A DNA stretch of 60,000 nucleotides, taken from contig NC_092573.1 in assembly GCF_037975245.1 (NCBI RefSeq), forward strand, positions 5,707,501 to 5,767,500, in the 5' to 3' direction. Source of the stretch: Apostichopus japonicus (taxonomy: Eukaryota; Echinodermata; Holothuroidea; Aspidochirotida; Stichopodidae). The first letter of the stretch is position 1, and each line of letters opens with the position of its first letter. Of the stretch, positions 47,801 to 59,666 are shown in pieces. The notes under the pieces were generated by a model. The model saw only the letters and a list, made by a program, of their open reading frames with translations. It did no database searches and was not told the DNA's origin. The position numbers and the translations under genes are program-made.

Positions 47801-50800
47801 TGCATAGGACGGTGGCTCTAAAAGAAAATGGTTAATTTATACTGTGAGTTATATCATAATTTATATCGTTTTTTCATGTTTTTGATGCATGGACGAAATG
47901 TGACAGTCACAAAACTGTCTTCTTTCCCTGCCTCTTCCAGGGTTTGGGCAAATTAAACACAATATTGAAACAAATTACTACTATTGTTTCTTGTGTTTTT
48001 TAAGTGAAAGTTGAATCTAGAAGACTCTTAGAGGCTAACTAAGCAGTGGCAAATTTAACATTGGGATTTCAGAAAACATAATTTTGCGAGTATTACACGA
48101 ACGCAGGGTGGGTATGTGTATCAGTGCATCTACACATACGTGAGAAAAATGATTGCACTATTCATTATCGGTAACTATCGTTGAGCATAATCAATTATTT
48201 GCCGAGCGGCTGTTTCTGCTCGAGCAAATTGTGGAAAATGGAAATAATTTGAACTCGATCTTCAAGGATAACCCTCGCGTTATATTATATCAGCAACTAA
48301 GGCTAAATCCATACCTCTCGTAGATGTGTTTTGTGTTTGCACTTCACTGGTAGGTCCGTCTCCAAAAAGATGGTCTCTGATAATTCGAACGCGGAATTCA
48401 TAATCAGTAGTTTCGTTCAGATCATTGAATTGATGAGAGAGTTGTCCTCCTTTGGGAACTTCTGTGAATTCCTCCTCTCCCTGTCCTCGTATTTGTATCC
48501 TATACTCAAGAATAGGACCGTATCCATGATCGATTGCCTCGTTCCAAGCTGGCCACGTGACAGTGATGCTAGTTGGTGTGACGTCAGAGAACGTGAGTGG
48601 TTCTACTTGTGCATATGACGGTGGTTCTAAAGGAAGATGGTAAAGCTATACGGTGAAGTCTAAATTACATCATGAGTTGATAACATGTATCATTTTTTGA
48701 TGCATTAATGAAATGTGATAGTCACATAATTGTTTAATTTTCCTACCTCTGCCCCTTTCAAGATTTTGGAAAATGAAACACAAAATGAAAACAAATTACC
48801 ATTACCCTCTCTTATTTATTCGAAGTGAAAGTTTCATTTAGAGGCGCTTAGAGACTTAATATTTGGATCTGTGGTGAATTTATAATTCTGATCTTTTAAA
48901 ACATGTATAACTTTGAACTGCTCGTGTACTAAAAAGCATAGTCTGAATTTGTAAGTTGAATATTGAAGTGTTATTGAGAACGAATCACACATCATATATA
49001 TCATTCGATTCGCTTAAGATTTCTTTTCATTTTCTATTACAAAATGGTAGCGTCTACATTGTCAATGTCAACAACTAGCTGTATTCAAATCAAGTAACAA
49101 GTCATTGACTTTATCGCTAATTTATGCCACGTCACTAGTTATTTTTTCTGCAAGTCAACTCACAAGTCAAAGCATTGTTACTTGAGTTCGGCACGATTCT
49201 AAGTCATTGACTTGATTCACCAACAACACTGTTAAGCAAATCACGATTAAATGTATTTTTCAATTTCAAATCATCGATTGTCATTGAATTAAGGCATAAC
49301 TTCTTGTGAATTATTTCATACCTCTCGCAGATGTGTTCTGCGTTTGCACTTTACTGGTAGGTCCGTCTCCAAACGGATTGTCTCTGATAATTCTAACGCG
49401 GAAATCATAATCAGTAGTTTCGTTCAGATCATTGAATTGATGAGAGAGTTGTCCTCCTTTGGGTACTTCGGTGAATTCGTCCTCTCCTTGTCCTCGTATT
49501 TGTATCTTATACTCAAGAATAGGACCGTATCCATGATCGATTGCCTCGTTCCAGGCTGGCCACGTGACAGTGATGCTAGTTGGTGTGACGTCAGAGAACG
49601 TGAGTGGTTCTACTTGTGCATAGGCGGGTGGTTCTATTGAAGATGGTAAAATTATACTGTGAAGTCTAAATTGTTTCATAATTGTGTAACATTTTTCATG
49701 TTTTTGATGCATTTACTAAATGTGATAGTCACGGAATTGTTTATTTTTCCTACCTCTGCCTCTTGCAAGGTTTGGGAAAATTATTCACAATATGAAAAAA
49801 AAAATAACTATTATCCTCTCTTGTAATTTTTTAAAGTGAAAGTTGAACCTAGAAGCGCTTACAGGCTGAATATGTAAAATCAGTGGCGAATTTTAAATTG
49901 GGATGTCAGAAAAATTAAATGAAGAAGTATAAAACGAACAAAGAATGAGTATGTGTATCAGTGCATCTACTGAGAAAAACGATGGCACTATCCATTATCG
50001 GTAACTTTCGTTGAGCATTATTAGTTATTTGCCGAGAGGCTGTTTCCAAATTGACAAAGATGCACAGCTTAGCATGGCGTTTCCGGTGTCAAATGTGCAG
50101 ATAATTGTCTTTTGTTCATGATTGGCGGCCTGGTATATGAAAAACGCATATAGGCATATTTATAATTTGATTAAGACTAGGCTACATATGGGTCAAGAAG
50201 GTTTCACGATCAAGACAAACAGATTCATCATGCGTCTTTATAAGACATATTTGTTGTGATCGTTCTCTTGTTTGTTGTGTTCTTTCGTCAAGCGAGAAAC
50301 TCCATATGAAGACTATTGACACACGCAATGATATTGTTTACGTTTACCTGTATAATTTTCTAAATAAGACAACTTTGGCGAAGGTTCCTCTGAGCTGAAT
50401 CAAATGGCTTCAAGGAAGAAATTGATATTTGATCTCGATTTCTGCTCAAGCATATTGTGGCAAAAAGGAATTAATTTGAACTAGATCTTCAAGGATAACC
50501 CTGGCGTTACAGTATATCCTCAATTAAGGCTAACTCCATACCTCTCGTAGATGTGTTCTGCGTTTGCACCTCACTGGTAGGTCCGTCTCCAAAAAGATGG
50601 TCTCTGATAATTCGAACGCGGAATTCATAATCAGTAGTTTCGTTCAGATCATTGAATTGATGAGAGAGTTGTCCTCCTTTGGGTACTTCGGTGAATTCGT
50701 CCTCTCCTTGTCCTCGTATTTGTATCCTATACTCAAGAATGGGTCCGTATCCATGATCGATTGCCTCGTTCCAGGCTGGCCACGTGACAGTGATGCTAGT

Positions 50801-53800
50801 TGGTGTGACGTCAGAGAACGTGAGTGGTTCTGCCTGTGCATAGGACGGTGGTTCTAAAAGAAAATGGTTAATTTATACTGTGAGGTCTAAATTGTATCAT
50901 AAGTTTACATAATTTTTTCATGTTTTTGATGCATTAACGAAATATGGTAGTCACAGAAATGTTAACTTTCCCTACCTCTGCCTCTTGCAAGGTTTGGGTA
51001 AATGTAACACAATTTGAAAAAATGTGAATTTTATCCTATCTTGTTTTTTGAAGTGAAAGTTTAATCTAGAGGCGATTATACGCTAACTATTTGAAATCAG
51101 TGGCGATTAACATTGGGATTACAGTAAAATTGATTTTGCAAGTATTACACGAACACATGGTGGGTATGTGTATTAGTGCATCTCACATACGTGAGAAAAA
51201 CGATAGCACTATGCATCATCGGTAACTATCGTTGAGCATTATCAATTATTTGCCGAGCGGCTGTTTCCAAATTGACGAAGATGCACATGTTAGCATGGCG
51301 CTTCCGGTGTCAAATGTGCAGATAATTGTCTTTTGTAAGTGATTGGCGGCGTGGTATATTAAAAACGCATACAGGCATATTTATAATTTGATGAAGACTA
51401 GGCTGCATATGGCTCAAGAATGTTTCACGATCAAGGCAAACAGATTCATCATGCGGTTTATAAAACATATTTGATGAGATCGTTCTCTTTTCTGTTGTGT
51501 TCTTTCGTCAAGCGAGAAACTCCATGTGAAGAAACCTTCTTTGCACACGCAAAGATATTAATTTAGGTTTAACTGTATACTTTTCTAATTAAAAAAGCAT
51601 TGGAAAGGTTCCTCAGAGCTAACTCAAATGTTATCTCGAATTCTTCTCAAGCGAATTGTGGATAAATGCACTAGTCTAGCTTGATATTTAAGGATAACCC
51701 TGGCGTTATATTATTTTAGCAACTATGGCTAAATCCATACCTCTTGTAGATGTGTTTTGTGTTTGCACTTCACTGGTAGGTCCGTCTCCAAAAAGATGGT
51801 CTCTGATAATTCTAACGCGGAATTCATAATCAGTAGTTTCGTTCAGATCATTGAATTGATGAGAGAGTTGTCCTCCTTTGGGTACTTCGGTGAATTCGTC
51901 CTCTCCTTGTCCTCGTATTTGTATCCTATACTCAAGAATAGGACCGTATCCATGATCGATTGCCTCGTTCCAGGCTGGCCACGTGACAGTGATGCTAGTT
52001 GGTGTGACGTCAGAGAACGTGAGTGGTTCTGCCTGTGCATAGGCGGGTGGTTCTATTGAAGATGGTAAAATTATACTGTGAAGTCTAAATTGTTTCATAA
52101 TTGTGTAACATATTTCATGTTTTTGATGCATTAACGAAATGTGATAGTCACATAATTGTTTACTTTTCCTACCTCTGCCTCTTGCAAGTTTTGGGAAATT
52201 ATACACAATATGAAGGAAAAAAATATTATCCTCTCTTGTATTTTTTTTAAAGTGAAAGTTGAACCTAGAAGCGCTTACAGGCTAAATATTTAAAAACAGT
52301 GGCGAATTTTAAATTGGGATGTCAGAAAAATTAAATGAAGAAGTATGAAACGAACATAGAATGGGTGGGTATGTGTAAAACGATGGCACTATGCATTATC
52401 GGTAACTTTCGTTGAGCATTATCAATTATTTGCCGAGCGGCTGTTTCCAAATTGACAAAGATGCACATGTTAGCATGGCGTTTCCGGTGTCAAATGTGCA
52501 GATAATTGTCTTTTGTTCATGATTGGCGTCGTGATATATTAAAAACGAATACAAGCAAATTTACAATTTTATGAAGACTAGGCTGCATATAGCTCACTAA
52601 AGTTTCACGATCAAGACAAACATATTCCTAATGCGGCACTAAAAGACACAATCGATGTGATCGTTCTCTTTTCAGTCGTGCACTTTCGTCAAACGAGAAA
52701 CTACATATGAAGACTCTTGACACACGCAATGATATTGTTTACGTTTACTTGTATAATTTTCTAAATAAGACAACTTTGGCAAAGGTTCCTCTGAGCTGAA
52801 TCAAATGGCTTCAAGGAAGAAATTAATATTTAATCTCGAATTCTGCTCAAGCATATTGTGGAAAAAGGAATTAATTTGAACCAGATCTTCAAGGATAACC
52901 CTGGCGTTACATTATATCCTCAATTAAGGCTAACTCCATACCTCTCGTAGATGTGTCCTGCGTTTGCACCTCACTGGTAGGTCCGTCTCCAAACAGATGG
53001 TCTCTGATAATTCGAACGCGGAATTCATAATCAGTAGTTTCGTTCAGATCATTGAATTGATGAGAGAGTTGTCCTCCTTTGGGTACTTCGGTGAATTCGT
53101 CCTCTCCTTGTCCTCGTATTTGTATCCTATACTCAAGAATGGGACCGTATCCATGATCGATTACCTCGTTCCAGGCTGGCCACGTGACAGTGATGCTAGT
53201 TGGTGTGACGTCAGAAAACGTGAGTGGTTCTGCCTGTGCATAGGACGGTGGTTCTAAAAGAAAATTGTTAATTTATACTGTGAGGTCTAAATTGTATCAT
53301 AAGTTTACATAATTTTTCATGTTTTTGATGCATTAACGAAATGTGGTACTCACAGAAATGTTAACTTTCCCTACCTCTGCCTCTTGCAAGGTTTGGGTAA
53401 ATGTAACACAATTTGAAGAAAAAAAATGTGAATATTATCCTATCTTGTTTTTTGAAGTGAAAGTTTAATCTAGAGGCGATTATACGCTAACTATTTGAAA
53501 TCAGTGGCGATTAACATTGGGATTACAGTAAAATTGATTTTGCAAGTATTACACGAACACATGGTGGGTATGTGTATTAGTGCATCTCACATACGTGAGA
53601 AAAACGATGGCACTATGCATCATCGGTAACTATCGTTGAGCATTATCAATTATTTGCCGAGCGGCTGTTTCCAAATTGACGAAGATGCACATGTTAGCAT
53701 GGCGCTTCCGGTGTCAAATGTGCAGATAATTGTCTTTTGTAAGTGATTGGCGGCGTGGTATATTAAAAACGCATACAGGCATATTTATAATTTGATGAAG

Positions 53801-56800
53801 ACTAGGCTACATATGGCTCAAGAAGGTTCACGATCAAGGCAAACAGATTCATCATGCGGTTTATAAGACATATTTGATGTGAACGTTCTCTTTTCTGTTG
53901 TGTTCTTTAGTCACGCGAGAAACTCCATGTGAAGAAACCTTCTTTGCACACGCAACGATATTAATTTAGGTTTAACTGTATACTTTTCTAATTAAAAATG
54001 CATTGGAAAAGGTTCCTCAGAGCTAACTCAAATGGCTTCAAGGAAGAAATTAATACGTTATCTCGAATTCTTCTCAAGCGAATTATGGATAAATGCACTA
54101 GTCTAGCTTGATGTTTAAGGATAACCCTGGCGTTATATTATTTTAGCAACTATGGCTAAATCCATACCTCTTGTAGATGTGTTTTGTGTTTGCACTTCAC
54201 TGGTAGGTCCGTCTCCAAAAAGTTGGTCTCTGATAATTCTAACGCGGAATTCATAATCAGTAGTTTCGTTCAGATCATTGAATTGATGAGAGAGTTGTCC
54301 TCCTTTGGGTACTTCGGTGAATTCGTCCTCTCCTTGTCCTCGTATTTGTATCCTGTACTCAAGAATGGGACCGTATCCATGATCGATTGCCTCGTTCCAG
54401 GCTGGCCACGTGACAGTGATGCTAGTTGGTGTGACGTCAGAGAACGTGAGTGGTTCTACTTGTGCATATGACGGTGGTTCTAAAGGAAGATGGTAAAGCT
54501 ATACGGTGAAGTCTAAATTACATCATGAGTTGATAACATGTATCATTTTTTGATGCATTAATGAAATGTGATAGTCACATAATTGTTTAATTTTCCTACC
54601 TCTGCCCCTTTCAAGATTTTGGAAAATGAAACACAAAATGAAAACAAATTACCATTACCCTCTCTTATTTATTCGAAGTGAAAGTTTCATTTAGAGGCGC
54701 TTAGAGACTTAATATTTGGATCTGTGGTGAATTTATAATTCTGATCTTTTAAAACATGTATAACTTTGAACTGCTCGTGTACTAAATAGCATAGTCTGCA
54801 TTTGTAAGTTGAATATTGATGTGTTATTGTGAACGAATCACAAATCATATATATCATTCGATTCGCATAAGATTTCTTTTCGTTTTCTGTTAGAAAATGG
54901 TAGCGTCTACATTGTCAATGTCAACAACCAGCTGTATTCAAATCAAGTAACAAGTCATTAGACTTAATCGCTAATTCAATCCACGTCACTAGTTATTTGT
55001 CTGCAAGTCAACTCACAAGTCAACACATTGTGACTCGAGTCTGGCACGTTTCCAAGTCATTGACTTGATTCAACAACAAAACTGTCAAGCAAATTATGAT
55101 TAAATGTAATTTTCAATTTCAAATCATCGATGGTCCTTGAATTAAGGCATAACTTCTTGTGAATTACTTCATACCTCTCGCAGATGTGTTTTGTGTTTGT
55201 TCTTCACTGGTAGGTCCGTCTCCAAAAAGATGGTCTCTGATAATTCTAACGCGGAATTCATAATCAGTAGTTTCGTTCAGATCATTGAATTGATGAGAGA
55301 GTTGTCCTCCTTTGGGTACTTCGGTGAATTCGTCCTCTCCTTGTCCTCGTATTTGTATCCTATACTCAAGAATGGGACCGTATCCATGATCGATTGCCTC
55401 GTTCCAGGCTGGCCACGTGACAGTGATGCTGGTTGGTGTGACGTCAGAGAACGTGAGTGGTTCTACTTGTGCATAGGACGGTGGTTCTAAAAGAAAATGG
55501 AAAACTTATACTGCGAGGTCTTTATTGTATATATATTTTTTTTTCAATTTCAATTTTTTTTTATTCATGATTTTATATAAAAGAAATCATGTCTTCAATG
55601 GATTAGCGAAATGTCGTAGTCACAGAATTGTTTATTTTCGTTAAATCTGTCCTCTTAGGTGTGGTAAAAGCTCATTTATTTGAAGCGGAAGTTGATTATC
55701 GATGCGCTTAGAGACTAACTTTTTAGATTCAGTGGTGAATTTAGGGAGGTTTGAAAACATGATTTACTTTGAACTGCTTGCGTATTGAAAAGGATACGTC
55801 TCCATTTGTTAGTTGAATATGGAGGCTGTATTGAGAATAAATCCAACAGAATATATATTTCGATTGCGCATAAGATTTCTTTCTATTTCATATTAGTAAA
55901 TGATAGCGTCTACTATGTATTGTCAACAAAACAGTTTTATTTAAATTGAGTCACAAGCCATTTGATTTTATCGTTAATTCAAGACACGTCACTAGTTGTT
56001 TGTCTGCAAGTCAACTCACAAGTCAACACAATGTGACTCGAGTTTGGCACGATTCCAAGTCATTGACTCGATTTAAAAGCAAAACTGTCAAGCAAAACAT
56101 GATTAAATGTAATTTGCGATAACGAATCATGGATGGTATTTTATTTAAGGCATAGCTTTTTATGAATTAGTTTCATACCTCTCGCAGATGTGTTCTGCGT
56201 TTGTACTTCACTTGCTATAGGTCCGTCTCCAAAAGGATGGTCTCTGATAATTCTAACGCGGAATTCATAATCAGTAGTTTCGTTCAGATTATTGAATTGA
56301 TGAGAGAGTTGTCCTCCTTTGGGTTCTTCGAAGAATTCGTCCTCCCCGGGTCCTCGTATTTGTATCCTATACTCAAGAATGGGACCGTGCCCTTTATCGA
56401 TGGTTTCGTTCCAAGCTGGCCACGTCACGGTGATGCTCGTTGCAGTGACGTTAGTGAACGAGAGCGGTTCCAGTTGTGTGTAGGACGGTGGGGCTGAAAT
56501 AACATTGTTTATATCCGGTCAGTCCTAGAAGTTGTTAATGCTGTTATTGATACATTTATGTGTAAGAATATGTTTACGAAATTTCTACTTCCTTTTTCCT
56601 CTGCTCCTTTTTGAATATGGGACTTGAGTAGGTATATGATTGCTAAAATCATTGACACTGCACATTGTGATTGGAAAGCCGGTGTTAAATAAACAGATGT
56701 CGATCATTTGTGAAAAAGGATCTTGGAAACAAGTATTATAATTATCATTATTAAATTACAGACATAGCACTTATTCTAAAAATAAGCTCTAAGTGCTTAA

Positions 56801-58800
56801 CAAAGTTTACAGTGTTTCGTGTAACTATAGTGGCTCAACTGAAATAACGGTGCTAGAAATATATAATGTATCGATTTAAAATAGTAGAATAATCTTTCGC
56901 ATGGGATCGTTCCTTATAAGAGGTGGCTTTTAGGATAATTTTATACCCTGATTTCTGCTTTAAAGTGTCCCTTGTTAGTTGGTCTTCAATTTACCGGATA
57001 TTTACTTTACACAATTTATAGCCAAGGATCAATAAAAATACATCTACTTGAAACTACAATTTAGTTTAGTAGAAAAAAAGGATCACGAGGGACACTTAAG
57101 TCCCCATCAAGGACCCTATAGAGAGAGGGAAAAAAACTGAAGACACAAACACTCAGACCCGATTACAATGCTTAAAGTGCTTGTCCAAAGCATTCTTATA
57201 CCCATTGACACTACTTGCAAGTACAACTTTCTCAGGCAAACCATTCCACTCATCCACAACCCTATTAGAAGAAAGTTATGCCGAATATTAATCCTACTAT
57301 GTGACTTTTGGAGTTTATGACAACGACCTCTGGTACAACCACTGTTAGCAAACATGAAAAAGTCGGTAAAGGATAAATTGTCGAAACCTTACACAATCTT
57401 GAAAACCTGGATCAAGTCCCCACGTAACCTCCTAAGCTCCAGTGTGGTGAGATTCAACAGTTGTAACCGCCTATTATAAGGAACACTCTTTAAGGAACTA
57501 ATCATCCTAGTAGCCCTCCTCTGGACCTTTCAAGTACTTCCTTATCCTTAGCAAAATATGGGTTCCAAGCCTGCACAGCATACTCCAGATGAGGCCTAAC
57601 CAACTGTTATAAAGCCTAACTACGATGTCCTCTTTTAGAATACTGAAGTTCCTCTTGATCATACCCAAAATCCTATTACCTCTTTTAGCAGCTTCAGGAC
57701 AATGTTTAGAAGGTTGCAGAGATAAGTCAATGTAGATACCTAGGTCTCTTTCAACAGAGACCTCCTGTAACTCCACACCATTAAGATTGTATGTAAACTT
57801 TTGGTTACTACTACCAATGTGCATTACCTTGCATTTATCAATATTAAAAAGCATTTGCCACCCCTGAGACCAGGAAAAAACCTTATCCAAATCCGTTTGG
57901 AATTTCTCAGAGTCGCTTTTGGAAGAGACCTCAGAATACAATTTGGTGTCATCAGCAAATTTCTTGGCTGTAAACAAAATATCTCCGTCGATGTCATTTA
58001 TATAGGCAACAAACAACAAGGGACCCAATATATGAAGAACTCGAGACAATAACAACTACAAAGCGGTAAATGATGATTTCATGCAATTTGAAGGAAACAG
58101 ATATTACGAAATCCATATTAAAAATTGATCTATATTTTCCAAACAAAACTACCGAAATTTTTATATCTGCAGTAAAAGTTGTTTAGATAAGCCAGCGAAA
58201 TCTACATTGGTATTTGATTTGGATGACTTCCGGTCGAATAAAATTGAAAACTTACAAAGAGCATGATGTCACAAAATGATATTTAGAGTCAGCATTGTAG
58301 AAAGGGACTCATTAACACAAGGTGCAATACGTTCTTCTTTCAATAATATTGTTCAAAGCGTCGATGACAGCCACGTGACGGGTTGTCATAGGATTTGTCA
58401 CCATTAAAACGCTTTGAACACTTGAAAATATAGAACACTTTTATAAAGACGATTTTTTTTGATAGAGACATCCAAGAGTTGCAGGTTAGAAAAATGAATA
58501 TTTCAAAACAAAATGTTTTTTTCTTACTCTGACAAAAAGGTAAACTCGAGTCAAGGCATACAGACTCGTCAGATGTCACCATAGGACAGAATTGATTTGA
58601 TGCTTTCTCTGCGCATGGCCCGTTTTCTCTCATCCAAATGCGACCTCTGCCAGCCTGCCCATGCGTAGAACGATATTTTCGAAAGACAGCCGGAGGTACT
58701 CTGAATATAAAAACGCGTTGGTCCGACCAAGGGGTATTAGTATGGCCAACGCTACCCTCATTGATTAGCGACATCCGTCCTCCGTAGACTAAATTTTTGT
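44574..58800 (-). CDS. Tandem fibronectin type III gene (5' partial)
   Basis: Minus-strand model in transcript order: 58800-58528, 56493-56179, 55486-55175, 54479-54168, 53253-52942, 52052-51741, 50853-50542, 49633-49322, 48626-48315, 47817-47506, 46468-46187, 46002-45688, 44869-44574. Every internal exon is phase 1-1 with AG/GT borders. The sum is 1,324 codons plus TAA. The first visible exon enters in phase 1, so the start lies beyond 58800, probably outside the window. FN3 arrays occur in adhesion proteins, receptor phosphatases and receptor kinases. Here the reading ends in FN3 without a membrane span, so a secreted product or a truncated receptor are both possible. It converges with the thioester gene. 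Confidence 0.85.
44870..45687 (-). other. Intron between module 11 and the last FN3 exon
   Basis: Contains a poly-C run near 45059-45070; otherwise nothing recognised. Confidence 0.6.
45688..46002 (-). CDS. Module 11, probable FN3-like
   Basis: 315-nt phase 1-1 exon: DPIINFALSSLSRRSGMASM, CGVFNQSITIQQ, FGIRPNSEYNVTLSAIT and KTIQMVET. The NSEYNVTLSAIT stretch is the typical F strand of FN3 (Y-x-V-x-L/V-x-A). Its first half is unusual, so the domain call is tentative. Confidence 0.7.
46187..46468 (-). CDS. FN3-like module 10
   Basis: 282-nt phase 1-1 exon: ILRAVNISISPSCGVSIQVL, GYKLEYIEENSSVWVVLEF, LLEGGYTYEVRTSVKYGD. The strand pattern fits FN3, but similarity to the array is low. Two cysteines at the end (SCIMPCK) may pair. 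Confidence 0.78.
46469..47505 (-). other. Intron between FN3 domain 9 and module 10
   Basis: Holds an open frame of 99 codons on the minus strand (46857-47156) with no domain similarity. Treated as intronic. Confidence 0.55.
47506..47817 (-). CDS. FN3 domain 9
   Basis: 312-nt phase 1-1 exon; the last of the near-identical copies. It ends NTYTNG instead of NTSARG. Confidence 0.92.
48315..48626 (-). CDS. FN3 domain 8
   Basis: 312-nt phase 1-1 exon with the shared FN3 core; the EF-loop region reads GEEEFTEVPKGG. Confidence 0.92.
49322..49633 (-). CDS. FN3 domain 7
   Basis: 312-nt phase 1-1 exon. Small changes mark it: EYKIQIRG, TTDYDFRVRIIRDNPFG and TSKVQTQ. Confidence 0.92.
50542..50853 (-). 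CDS. FN3 domain 6
   Basis: 312-nt phase 1-1 exon, near twin of domain 4, intron included. Confidence 0.92.
51741..52052 (-). CDS. FN3 domain 5
   Basis: 312-nt phase 1-1 exon reading EPPAYAQAEPLTFSDVTP and ending NTSTRG. Its upstream intron is of the same type as that of domain 7. Confidence 0.92.
52942..53253 (-). CDS. FN3 domain 4
   Basis: 312-nt phase 1-1 exon; a near twin of domain 6 with matching introns. One coding difference gives NEVIDHG where its twins have NEAIDHG. Confidence 0.92.
54168..54479 (-). CDS. FN3 domain 3
   Basis: 312-nt phase 1-1 exon. Its upstream intron matches that of domain 8 (48315-48626). Confidence 0.92.
55175..55486 (-). CDS. FN3 domain 2
   Basis: 312-nt phase 1-1 exon, sharing WPAWNEAIDHGYGPILEY and LNETTDYEFRVRII. 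The donor GTATGA and acceptor TTTTAG are common to the array. Confidence 0.92.
56179..56493 (-). CDS. FN3 domain 1 (most divergent of the array)
   Basis: 315-nt phase 1-1 exon. Shows PPSYTQLEPLSF, TSITVTWPAWNETIDKG, ILEYRIQIRGPGEDEF, TTDYEFRVRII and the final NTSARG. The Trp and Tyr core positions of FN3 are present. It has one extra codon near its end compared with the others. Confidence 0.9.
57060..58058 (-). mobile_element. LINE reverse-transcriptase fragment (CR1/Jockey-like)
   Basis: The minus strand codes GPLLFVAYINDIDGDILF, then FADDTKLYSE (catalytic FADD box), WQMLFNIDKCKVMHIG, VSVERDLGIYIDLSL and AAKRGNRILGMIKRNF. In shifted frames the C-terminal block SHSRINIRHNFF lies near 57290. 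5' truncated at about 58058 and frameshifted. Lies in the intron between the cysteine module and FN3 domain 1, in the gene's own orientation. Confidence 0.88.
58528..58800 (-). CDS. FN3 gene, first visible exon: unrecognised cysteine module
   Basis: 273-nt phase 1-1 exon, acceptor TGTGCAG and donor GTAAGA. Codes about 90 residues: NLVYGGRMSLINEG, WSDQRVFIFRVPPAVF, ENGPCAEKA, QFCPMV, ESVCLDS and LPFC. Four cysteines cluster in the last third. I do not recognise the family. Linkage to the FN3 exons rests on strand, phase and order. Confidence 0.65.
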
Positions 58801-59240
58801 CTGCACATGCTGTTCACAGAATATAAAAAATAAACGATAAAGAAGTGTTATTTGTGCAACCATAGCACCACAGAGATAAGTGTCAAAACAGAAGAGCTCG
58901 AACCGATTCAGATTACTTCTCCTTACTTCTTCAGATTATTCACCACGACAGTTCTTATAAAAAAGAAACAGCTTTATAGCAGCTTCTTGCATTTTGTCGC
59001 CGTTTTATCACCCTATTGATATGTCCATCGAGTTTTTTACATGGATTCTTCACACAACAGGAGCTAAGATATTAACCCTGTCAAGAGCGTTAATTGGCTA
59101 GTAATTAAAGACTTTTGCAGATGATTAGAGTGTCTTCCGACAAATTCCTCATTTAAAATTAATCGCACGCAGTTCCCCAATCCACTAGGTTGATTTCAAC
59201 TAATAGCTAACATGTTTATTTATGAGTCGTGGCTTAAAAT
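58801..59240. other. Sequence upstream of the first visible FN3-gene exon
   Basis: No further exon recognised. Likely intron of the minus-strand gene. Confidence 0.5.
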
Positions 59241-59462
59241 CAGCCAGTTGGGACAATTTCATTATGCTAATACCTTTCTAAACTGTACTCAATTATCATG
59301 CTCTAAAAGCACTGGTATTGACAGTATAGGTATTGACAGTATAAACAGCTCCTGACCTTGATCTGATAGAAACATGATATTCATACTGCTCGTACTGACA
59401 ATATGAGTGCTCTGAAGTGGGTCATGACACTAGAGTATAGACAAAATTGTCCCAACTGGGTG
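59241..59462. mobile_element. MITE with 19-bp inverted ends and 8-bp target duplication
   Basis: Ends CAGCCAGTTGGGACAATTT and, reverse, CACCCAGTTGGGACAATTT. CTTAAAAT repeats at 59233-59240 and 59463-59470. 222 bp, no ORF; hAT-type signature. Confidence 0.88.
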
Positions 59463-59666
59463 CTTAAAATAGATGATTTCAAATCCACCTTTTAGTAAGA
59501 TTGCCGTTCATGTTTTCCCCACTGCCCAATTTTTCACCTGTCACGTAATCAACTTGCCATGCCTATAGCAAAGGAGATCACCTTGGAACTGTCACTTGCA
59601 CAGCTCAAATTACCCGCAATCTACAGAGAGAGGCTATTAAAATATCGTTCATATAATTTAAATAAA

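Larger units (their letters stand above)
47506..56178 (-). repeat. Tandem FN3 exon-plus-intron repeat array
   Basis: Eight 312-nt exons at 0.7-1.3 kb spacing with introns that are also repeated. By the intron upstream of each exon, domains 2-9 fall into types a, b, a', c, a', c, b, a. Domain 3 and 8 introns match, and domains 4/5 and 6/7 form a two-exon repeat. Confidence 0.9.

Noticed and set aside
47528-56497. Repeated plus-strand open frames of about 95-100 codons (TGRSVSKKMVSDNS type)
   Set aside because: They are the reverse complement of the FN3 exons; the minus strand gives proper FN3 domains with splice sites, the plus strand gives no known domain.
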